From Pseudomonadota bacterium (GTDB lineage Bacteria; Pseudomonadota; Gammaproteobacteria; Burkholderiales; SG8-39): a DNA stretch of 9,241 bases. The translations under genes were made by a program, and so were the position numbers. Under the pieces are notes generated by a model. That model was not told where the DNA came from. It searched no databases and worked only from the letters and a program-made list of their open reading frames with translations. Every line of letters begins with the position of its first letter. The stretch's first letter is position 1. The stretch is from NCBI GenBank assembly GCA_003242425.1, contig QGUL01000043.1, positions 1 to 9,241 of the forward strand, written 5' to 3'. Below are positions 1-5,574 of this stretch, piece by piece.

Positions 1-2994
1 CAAGAACGTCAAAACGGGTGGGGCGTGCCTTTTGGTATGCACCGTGCCCCGCCGGTCGGTATGCGCGACAATCGCAACCTCTTCAGCGTAGTTGTCCGTG
101 TAACAGCGCACCCGTCTGATGGGAATCTTCTTGCCGTATTTCTCCTGATAGAACGGCTGCGCAAGGGCCGCGGCGGCACTCGCGCCGGCAGCGATTCGCG
201 CCTCGAATTCCCGTGAAACGAGCGCCCGCGTCTCGTCGCTGACGATCGAAGCGATCGCCTTCCGCGCCTGCTCCACGGTCCTCGTCTTCCGGTTGATCAA
301 CTCGGACAAAGGTACGCGCAGCGTGAGCCGCAGTTTTTCTTCTCCGTCCCGCTGTGCAACGGAGTAGGCCGTGCTCTTGAAAATCGGGCCCGCGGGATAG
401 GGATCGCGCTTGAAGGACAGGCGGCACTCCGAAACCGCGCGAACGGCGACGTCCCGCAGGTTGTGCAGCGGCGGCGCGGGCGCTTTCAGTCTCGGCCGCT
501 CTCCGTTCAGGCACCGCTCGCTGTCTTCCTTGTATTGCCGGGCCATGCGCTGGAACAGCGCGCGGGAGGTCAGCGCGATGACGATGGCGTCGATCAGATG
601 GTGGCGGTGGTCGATACGCTTGTCCAGGCGCCGGTCCGTATAGGAATCGGGGCTCGGCGCGTGATGCCCCTCCCACACCGGCCGGAAACGCTCGAACTCT
701 TCGGGCGTAATGATCTTGCCGTCCTCATCCGCTATAGGAAGTCCCTCCGTTAAGCGCACTTCCGGAATAACGGTATCGAGTTTCCAGCTGCGCCGCAGGA
801 AAGCCGTCAACTCGCCACGCGAGACGGAAACCGGTCTGGCGGAGATCGAACCCATCCACTGTGCGACCTCCTTGGCGATCCAGGAGGTCTGGTGGAATTG
901 CCGGTCGGCAAAGTCGGCAATGGCCTCGTCGTTCAACACCTCCTGCTCGAAATCCTTGAGCAGCAGCAATTTCGCCTTGCGGAACTGCTTGTGCTTCTCG
1001 AACCACTTGGCGCGTTCTTCGACGATCTGCCAACGCTCCGGGTCGCGGCCGTCCCCCCACGCCTGCCACGGCGTGCGGTTTCCCTTGGCGGCGTTGCAGT
1101 CGCGATGCGCGAGCACGATTTCACTGCGCTTGTAACCGACCTGCGTCAGGGAGCGCGGCACGATGTGCTCGTATTCGGTCTCCGCGCCCGACAAGGCCGC
1201 TTCGAGATTGATCGTCCGGTTGCAGTACGGACAGAACTTCTGTCCCTGATCGGTCCAAAGCAGGTAGCGCCGCACGCGAGAGGGCGTCACTTTCGCGCCG
1301 TGCTCCCGGATAACCTTTTCCGCTTCCAGGCGCGCCCGGCGGTTCCGGTCCATCGTCTTCTCGCGCTCGTTGCGCATGGCAATCCCGACACCCATCTCGC
1401 GCGCCATTTCCACCACGACTTCATGCGGAGGCGTGCCAAGCGCCGAGATGATGCGGTTCACGACGAATCTGACTTGCCGGAGCGCGCCGTCGACCACGTC
1501 GTTCCCCGTGCGCTTGGCCGGCGGCAGGTAGCGCAAAGTCGCGTTGCGGACGTTCGCGCTTTTCTCCGGATAGCAGATGCGTACCGCGATTTCTTCGTCG
1601 ATCTTTCCGCGTTCGGCGGTATCGGGCCACCACGGCTCGGCGAACCAGTCTGCAAGCCGGTTAAGCGCCTTCACGGAATACGAAGCCCTTCCCGCATCGA
1701 ATCCCATCGCCGAAAGCCGGTCCAGCTTGCCGGTCTCCTTGATACGGTTGACGAACGCGACCATGTCCGGGTTGAGCGTTCTCGGCGTACCGTCGGCCTT
1801 GGCGAAGCGCGTATGCCATTGCGGATCGTCGAGCTGTTCCGGAGAGCCGAGCTCGGCGAGGAAATTGATGACCTGCACCTGCGTCCGCTCATCAAGTAAG
1901 CGCCACTCGTTCTCCAGCCCGAGCTTGCGGAACACCGCATTGGTCTTGTTGCCGGGCAGTTCGTCACGGCTGGCGCGGTCGAGGTTCAGGCCACGCCCCG
2001 GCGGCTGTCCGCATCCGGCTTTTTCGAGCGCGGCGAGAATCGTTTTGAAAGAGACCTTTTCCTTCTCGTCCAGCAGCCGGCGGATGACATCTTTCTGTTG
2101 CGGCGTGAGCGGCAACGCATGACGGCCTACACCCCAGCGCAGATCGGCGAGCGTCTTTTCGATGCGGAAGCGCTGGAAGGCCGGCTGCGCTCTGGGCGCG
2201 CGCGGCAAGGTCGGTTCGAGCGCGCAATGCCCGACGAGGTCACGCGGCGACTTGAGCGGGCGTTGATGGAAGATCGCTTCGGCGAACAGCGCCTTGAGCG
2301 GACGGCCGTCCCTGCTCGTGTTGAGTACCGGGTGGTATTGCGCCTGCGTATCCCAGATATGCGAGAACTCCTGCTCGACCTGGCTGCGCAACGCGTAAAG
2401 ATTCTGCAATTCCGGCGTCGGCTGCTCGGCGAGCTTCAGGCGGGTCGGGAAGCCTTGCTGCAGACGGTGATAAAGGAACTCGCCCAGGGTTACATACGGA
2501 ACGCCGCGTGCTTCGGCCAGCTCGGCCATCTGCCGTTTGAGCTCGTTGCTGCCGCCTTCGACCTCGCCGACCTTGGCGTTTTCGCCTTTGGGACGGAAGT
2601 CGCCGGCATATCCGCGGCGCTTGGCGAGCCGCAGGAAGATGCGCATCAGATCTTCGAGCTCTACGCGCTCGCGCGCCGCCTGAGCGCGCAGGCGGGGAAG
2701 GTTCGCTCCGGAGTCCGGTTGCAGTTCTTCCCGCTTCAAACCCAGCAACGGCGCAAGCGCCGCGATCCTGCGCAGACGCCCGGCGCGCCGGTCGATCTGG
2801 CGCCGCTGCATGCGCGCCTGCCGGCGCTTGGCTTTCTTGGATTGCAGTTTGCCGAGCCCTCCGTTCTCAAGTGGCTCATCGAATATGCGGACCTCATGCG
2901 CGACAAGGTCGAGCGGTTCGCCGTTGTCGGACAGTCTGATTGCGGCGGCTCCGACGGATGCGGTCCCGATATCCAGCCCCAGACGATATTTCAT
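1..2994 (-). CDS. cas9: Cas9 endonuclease (type II, probably II-C), C-terminus beyond window
   Basis: RNA-guided DNA endonuclease of a type II CRISPR system, cutting target DNA with its RuvC and HNH nuclease sites. The minus strand reads open for 998 codons with no stop or frameshift. The start ATG follows GGGGG by 9 nt and opens with KYRLGLDIGTASVG, the RuvC-I motif (D8). An arginine-rich bridge helix spans about 46-77 and REC roughly 80-490. RuvC-II is HEVVVEMAREM (E529), HNH is about 575-645 (EHIVPRS, H610; N634), and RuvC-III is DHRHHLIDA (H799, D802). All catalytic residues are therefore present. Residues C588, C591, H630 and C633 form a CxxC...HxxC set that could bind zinc. The WED region is entered, but the end of the PAM-interacting domain lies off the window. 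The compact size fits II-C; the subtype is inferred because cas1, cas2, any csn2/cas4 and the array are not visible. A tracrRNA-like element lies head-to-head upstream. Confidence 0.96.
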   Translation of the reverse strand, partial: MKYRLGLDIGTASVGAAAIRLSDNGEPLDLVAHEVRIFDEPLENGGLGKLQSKKAKRRQARMQRRQIDRRAGRLRRIAALAPLLGLKREELQPDSGANLPRLRAQAARERVELEDLMRIFLRLAKRRGYAGDFRPKGENAKVGEVEGGSNELKRQMAELAEARGVPYVTLGEFLYHRLQQGFPTRLKLAEQPTPELQNLYALRSQVEQEFSHIWDTQAQYHPVLNTSRDGRPLKALFAEAIFHQRPLKSPRDLVGHCALEPTLPRAPRAQPAFQRFRIEKTLADLRWGVGRHALPLTPQQKDVIRRLLDEKEKVSFKTILAALEKAGCGQPPGRGLNLDRASRDELPGNKTNAVFRKLGLENEWRLLDERTQVQVINFLAELGSPEQLDDPQWHTRFAKADGTPRTLNPDMVAFVNRIKETGKLDRLSAMGFDAGRASYSVKALNRLADWFAEPWWPDTAERGKIDEEIAVRICYPEKSANVRNATLRYLPPAKRTGNDVVDGALRQVRFVVNRIISALGTPPHEVVVEMAREMGVGIAMRNEREKTMDRNRRARLEAEKVIREHGAKVTPSRVRRYLLWTDQGQKFCPYCNRTINLEAALSGAETEYEHIVPRSLTQVGYKRSEIVLAHRDCNAAKGNRTPWQAWGDGRDPERWQIVEERAKWFEKHKQFRKAKLLLLKDFEQEVLNDEAIADFADRQFHQTSWIAKEVAQWMGSISARPVSVSRGELTAFLRRSWKLDTVIPEVRLTEGLPIADEDGKIITPEEFERFRPVWEGHHAPSPDSYTDRRLDKRIDHRHHLIDAIVIALTSRALFQRMARQYKEDSERCLNGERPRLKAPAPPLHNLRDVAVRAVSECRLSFKRDPYPAGPIFKSTAYSVAQRDGEEKLRLTLRVPLSELINRKTRTVEQARKAIASIVSDETRALVSREFEARIAAGASAAAALAQPFYQEKYGKKIPIRRVRCYTDNYAEEVAIVAHTDRRGTVHTKRHAPPVLTFL

Positions 2995-3049
2995 CTTATT
3001 GTTCCCCCGAGTTCGTCGCTCCCCGAGCGAGCTTATTGATCTCCCGAGT
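2995..3049 (-). repeat. Imperfect 18-nt direct repeat in the cas9 leader (two copies, 37-nt period)
   Basis: Read on the minus strand, ACTCGGGGGAACAATAAG (3012-2995) sits directly before the cas9 ATG and contains its ribosome binding site. ACTCGGGAGATCAATAAG (3049-3032) lies 37 nt further upstream. The copies agree at 16 of 18 positions. Between them lies a short hairpin, CGCTC-CCC-GAGCG on the plus strand (3017-3029). The upstream copy also has a purine-rich GGGAGA but no ATG after it. It could be a duplicated ribosome-binding region or a regulatory repeat; no function can be read directly. Confidence 0.75.
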
Positions 3050-3065
3050 CCAGCAGTGATACGCT
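3036..3065 (+). promoter_or_regulatory. Weak candidate promoter for the tracrRNA-like RNA
   Basis: TTGATC (3036-3041) resembles a -35 box at 4 of 6 positions. Eighteen nt later comes an extended -10-like TG-A-TACGCT (3057-3065). Initiation would fall near 3072, just at the start of the presumed anti-repeat. The fit is only moderate, and the -10-like element coincides with one arm of a palindrome, so this remains a guess. Confidence 0.3.
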
Positions 3066-3079
3066 GATGTAGCGTATCA
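3057..3079. repeat. 9-bp perfect palindromic stem upstream of cas9
   Basis: TGATACGCT (3057-3065), the loop GATGT (3066-3070) and AGCGTATCA (3071-3079) form a perfect inverted repeat of 9 bp. As RNA it makes a stable hairpin on either strand; as DNA it could be an operator. The right arm (GCGTATC, 3072-3078) can alternatively pair with GATACGC at 3139-3145 further along the tracrRNA-like RNA. It lies between the cas9 start and the body of that RNA, so it may serve cas9 control or the 5' end of a long tracrRNA. Confidence 0.8.
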
Positions 3080-3200
3080 GGCATTCCGATGGTGGGGACT
3101 ATCGGCAACAAGGGGAAGGCCGCAAGGCCGACCCCACCGATACGCGGCCGGACTTCGGTCCGGCCCGGGCGGCGGGCCTTCGGCCCGCCGCTTTTATTTT
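3072..3200 (+). ncRNA. Putative tracrRNA, divergent from cas9
   Basis: This stretch has no credible coding frame but a layout typical of tracrRNAs. The presumed anti-repeat (about 3072-3109) ends ATCGGCAAC. It is followed by AA and a nexus-like hairpin: GGGG/CCCC (3112-3115 with 3132-3135) enclosing GGCC-GCAA-GGCC (3118-3129) with a GNRA loop. Next comes an 8-bp hairpin with a TTCG loop (3146-3165). The last element is a 9-10 bp GC stem followed by TTTTATTTT (3169-3200). A CAAC-AAGG transition after the anti-repeat recalls the Neisseria-type tracrRNA, where a CAAT-AAGG transition occurs. Only the plus strand has the U-run, which fixes direction. The CRISPR repeat is not in the window, so repeat complementarity cannot be checked; the 5' end is uncertain and could lie upstream of the palindrome at 3057. 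The alternative is a structured cas9 leader or an unrelated small RNA. Confidence 0.65.
3169..3200 (+). terminator. Rho-independent terminator of the tracrRNA-like RNA
   Basis: The stem GCGGCGGGC (3169-3177) pairs with GCCCGCCGC (3183-3191) around the loop CTTCG. It is followed by TTTTATTTT (3192-3200). This is a canonical intrinsic terminator on the plus strand. On the minus strand no T-run follows the stem, so cas9 transcripts coming from further upstream would not be stopped by it. Confidence 0.85.
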
Positions 3201-3240
3201 GTGGTTATCGATAGTGCCGCAGGACCCAGGCCAGGCAGGC

Positions 3241-3260
3241 CCATTATATAAACTATATTC
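3241..3260. promoter_or_regulatory. AT-rich promoter-like patch between tracrRNA terminator and GNAT gene
   Basis: ATTATATAAACTATATT is a conspicuous AT island in GC-rich DNA. On the minus strand it contains a perfect TATAAT (3248-3243), suited to a cas9 promoter about 240 nt before the start codon. On the plus strand TATAAA (3247-3252) or TATATT (3254-3259) could serve the acetyltransferase gene. No convincing -35 box was found at 16-18 nt on either strand. The rest of 3201-3421 shows only the small palindrome TATCGATA (3206-3213) and no gene that I can support. Confidence 0.4.
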
Positions 3261-3421
3261 CTGTCGGATTCTCGTCAGAACTTTTACACGCCGCGGCGCA
3301 TCGCCCCTTCTTACACTGCCCCCACGTCTTGAAGCTGGCCTATTATCCCGACTCGGCCGTAACGCCCGAGGTCGGGGTCCACAGCCTGTGCAGGAGATCG
3401 CGCTGCCGATATGCCCCTGCG

Positions 3422-4081
3422 ATGACAGAGATACCCAACGAACTGCCTGTAGACATACGCCGGCTGCGTGCCGACGAGCTTGCCGCAGCGGCAAAACTTT
3501 GTGCCTGCGCCATGCGCCAGAACCCCGTGCACCTGCGGGTGTTCGGCAAGGAACCGGAGCGGCTCGACCGGCGGCTGCGCCGCTTCTTCGATGCCGTGCT
3601 GCCCTACATCCACGGCAAGGGCGTGTTGTGGGGCGCCTATGTGGACGACCGTCTGATCGGCGTGCTGGGCGCGCTGCCGCCCAGGCGTTGCGCACCCATG
3701 TCGCTCGACCTGCTGCGGATGCTGCCGAATCTGCTGATGAGCCCCGCGGTGCTGGTACGGCTCTATCGCTGGCTCGACACTTGGCGCCGCAACGATCTGC
3801 CCGGCCGGCACTGGCACATCGGGCCGCTCGCCGTGGAGCCGAGCCATCAGGGCCGCGGCGTGGGCACGCGGCTCCTCGACCACTGCTTCGCGCACACGAC
3901 CGACGCCGCGCTCTATCTCGAAACGGACACGGAATACAACGTCGGGTTCTACGGCAACTTGGGTTTCAAGGTCTTGAGGAGCGTGGACGTGCTCGGCGCG
4001 CCCACCTGGCTCATGCGGCGCGATGCGGCGGAACCGACCGTCGCCGCTGCCGCTAGCCCCACACCAGCCACGTCCCGATAA
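3422..4081 (+). CDS. GNAT-family N-acetyltransferase
   Basis: Cytoplasmic enzyme of 219 residues expected to transfer an acetyl group from acetyl-CoA to an amine; the substrate cannot be told. The C-terminal half carries the GNAT core. HIGPLAVEPSHQGRGVG (about 132-148) is motif A, with the QGRGVG pyrophosphate-binding loop. LETDTEYNVGFYGNLGF (about 166-182) is motif B, with the usual bulky YGNLGF ending. The N-terminal part is helical and less recognisable. The frame is open back to about 3329, but only through a TTG and sequence of non-protein character, so the ATG at 3422 is preferred. Shine-Dalgarno support is poor: AGGAG at 3392-3396 is too distant. A mini-frame ATG...TGA (3411-3425) overlaps the start as ATGA and could couple translation. 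Its 3' end overlaps the convergent ybgE by 29 nt. Product class is confident; function is open. Confidence 0.85.
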   Translation: MTEIPNELPVDIRRLRADELAAAAKLCACAMRQNPVHLRVFGKEPERLDRRLRRFFDAVLPYIHGKGVLWGAYVDDRLIGVLGALPPRRCAPMSLDLLRMLPNLLMSPAVLVRLYRWLDTWRRNDLPGRHWHIGPLAVEPSHQGRGVGTRLLDHCFAHTTDAALYLETDTEYNVGFYGNLGFKVLRSVDVLGAPTWLMRRDAAEPTVAAAASPTPATSR

Positions 4082-4328
4082 GTAAGGCCGGCCAACCGGC
4101 CGCGGGTCCCAATAGCACGCGATTGACACGGTTGGCCGGGACATAGCCGACACCGTGCGTGAAGCAGGCCGCGATGCCCCACATCATCGACATCAGCGCC
4201 GAATGGCTCGCCCCGGCGAAAGCGACGGGATAGGCGAGGATGAAGCCGCTCGCCGCGATCGCAGCGAGCAGCGAGACGCCCCGGGCAACACGCACACGGA
4301 CCGGCTGCCGGTCAAGGGTTGTTGCCAT
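4053..4328 (-). CDS. ybgE: Cyd operon protein YbgE
   Basis: Small membrane protein of 91 residues encoded at the end of cytochrome bd operons. Its role is not firmly known, although association with the oxidase is the usual view. Two to three hydrophobic segments are visible (about 20-40, 42-60 and 72-90). The ending ACFTHGVGYVPANRV matches the GVIHGVGFRP region of the E. coli protein as I remember it. The start ATG lies inside the end of cydX, overlapping by 17 nt, with AGG just before it, which suggests translational coupling. A longer frame starting at 4367 is possible but would run through most of cydX, so the internal ATG is chosen. The 3' end overlaps the convergent acetyltransferase gene by 29 nt. 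No intrinsic terminator follows. Confidence 0.85.
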   Translation of the reverse strand: MATTLDRQPVRVRVARGVSLLAAIAASGFILAYPVAFAGASHSALMSMMWGIAACFTHGVGYVPANRVNRVLLGPAAGWPALLIGTWLVWG

Positions 4329-4425
4329 CCTGCTCGGAGACTTCAACAGTCTCCAGCCACAACGCATTGATCACGCCGAACGCCGCGGCGAGCAGCACTC
4401 CGAGTATCCAGGCGAAATACCACAT
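4312..4425 (-). CDS. cydX: Cytochrome bd small subunit CydX
   Basis: A 37-residue single-span membrane peptide, MWYFAWILGVLLAAAFGVIN followed by ALWLETVEVSEQDGNNP. It matches the E. coli CydX pattern MWYFAWILG...A.FGVI.AL.LE closely. CydX binds CydA in the inner membrane and stabilises the haem b595/d site of the bd quinol oxidase. The gene starts 11 nt after the cydB stop, with a clear GGAG ribosome binding site 6 nt before the ATG. Its 3' end overlaps ybgE. Its length is that of the family, and conservation of the start motif makes the call firm despite its size. Confidence 0.93.
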   Translation of the reverse strand: MWYFAWILGVLLAAAFGVINALWLETVEVSEQDGNNP

Positions 4426-4436
4426 CGATCGCTCCT

Positions 4437-5573
4437 TCAGTACAACGAGTGGGAGTGCTCTTGCACATGCCGCACCGTCACGCGGCCCCACATCTTGCGA
4501 TAGCTCCATACGGTGTAGGCGAGCACCACCGGCACGAACAGCACGGCGGCACCGAACATCACGCTGAGCGTCAGTTCGCTCGACGCCGCGTCCCACAGCG
4601 TGAGACTCGAATCCGGCGAAGCGCTCGAAGGCATGACGAAGGGGAACATCGAAAAGCCCGCGGTAAGGATGGTGCCCGCGGCGGTGAGGCTGCTGGCGAT
4701 GAAACCGAATCCCGGCCGCCGCGCACGCGCGCACAGTACCGCCAGCGCCGCCGCGGCAAACCCGAGCAGCGGCGCAGTCAGCATCCACGGATAGCGGCCG
4801 TAGTTGTCCAGCCAGCCTCCTGTTGCCGCCTCCACCGTCTTCGCCAGCGGATTGGACGCGGCGCCGCCGTCAGGCATCGCGACGACGCGATAGCCGTCCA
4901 CGCCGAACGCCACCCCAAGGCCCGCCAGCGCGAACAGCACGATAAAGGCGATGCCAGCGACGGTGGCCGCCCCGCGCGCACGTTCGGCGATCGCTTCGTC
5001 GGCGCGCAACTGCAGCCACAGCGCGCCGTGCAGGACCAGCATGGCGAGACTCACCAGCCCGCACAGCAGCGCGAAGGGATTGAGCAGGCCGAAGAAGCTG
5101 CCGGTGTAACGCGGCGTGAGGAATTCGTCGTACTCGAAAGGTACGCCGAGCAACAGATTGCCGAAGGCGACACCGAAGATCAGCGCGGGCACTGCGCTGC
5201 CGGCGAAGAGCGCCCAATCCCAGGCGTTGCGCCAGCGCGGATCGTCGATCTTGCTGCGGTAGTCGAAGCCCACCGGGCGGAAGAACAGTGCGAACAGCGT
5301 CAGCATCATCGCGATATAGAAGCCCGAGAAGGCCGCCGCGTACACCACCGGCCAGGCGGCGAAGAGCGCCCCGCCGGCGGTGATGAGCCACACCTGGTTG
5401 CCGTCCCAGTGCGGCGCCATGGTGTTGATGATCACGCGCCGCTCGTCGTCGTTCCTGCCCAGCCAGGGCAGCAGGGTGCCCACGCCCATGTCGAAACCGT
5501 CGGTGACGGCAAAGCCGATGAGCAGCACGCCGACGAGCACCCACCAGATCAGCTTGAGCGTTTCGTAGTCCAT
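4437..5573 (-). CDS. cydB: Cytochrome bd ubiquinol oxidase subunit II
   Basis: CydB (378 residues) is the integral membrane partner of CydA in the bd-type quinol oxidase that reduces oxygen to water at high affinity. The N-terminus reads IWWVLVGVLLIGFAVTDGFD followed by MGVG, with the family's acidic residues D28 and, in APHWDGNQVW, D57. GGALFAAWPVVYAAAFSGFY and FFRPVGFDYRSK follow, and the C-terminus ends in HSHSLY, close to THSLY in E. coli. About eight to nine hydrophobic segments are visible, and length equals the E. coli protein. The gene begins one base after the cydA stop (TGA-G-ATG). A GGAG-type signal lies in the last codons of cydA, so translation is probably coupled. Confidence 0.97.
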   Translation of the reverse strand: MDYETLKLIWWVLVGVLLIGFAVTDGFDMGVGTLLPWLGRNDDERRVIINTMAPHWDGNQVWLITAGGALFAAWPVVYAAAFSGFYIAMMLTLFALFFRPVGFDYRSKIDDPRWRNAWDWALFAGSAVPALIFGVAFGNLLLGVPFEYDEFLTPRYTGSFFGLLNPFALLCGLVSLAMLVLHGALWLQLRADEAIAERARGAATVAGIAFIVLFALAGLGVAFGVDGYRVVAMPDGGAASNPLAKTVEAATGGWLDNYGRYPWMLTAPLLGFAAAALAVLCARARRPGFGFIASSLTAAGTILTAGFSMFPFVMPSSASPDSSLTLWDAASSELTLSVMFGAAVLFVPVVLAYTVWSYRKMWGRVTVRHVQEHSHSLY

Positions 5574-5574
5574 C

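Noticed and set aside
892..1899. Long open frame of 335 codons on the plus strand opposite cas9
   Set aside because: It is the antisense shadow of the GC-rich cas9 gene; the translated sequence is arginine/histidine-rich with no family resemblance, while the minus frame carries clear Cas9 motifs.
2995..3056. Self-targeting of the upstream 18-nt repeat by a long tracrRNA guide ending at 3056
   Set aside because: The similarity between the copies covers only the distal part of such a guide; the seven bases next to the palindrome (CCAGCAG) differ from those at the other copy, so no seed match exists there.
3057..3200. CRISPR array remnant
   Set aside because: The repeated GATACGC pieces are short, irregularly spaced and partly inverted; no repeat-spacer periodicity is visible.
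3099..3695. 198-codon minus-strand frame across the tracrRNA-like region and the GNAT start
   Set aside because: Composition is repetitive arginine/alanine and it crosses stable hairpins and a terminator; no recognisable domain.
4086..4101. Hairpin GGCCGG-CCAA-CCGGCC after the GNAT gene as a terminator
   Set aside because: No T-run follows on either strand, and it lies within the coding sequence of ybgE.
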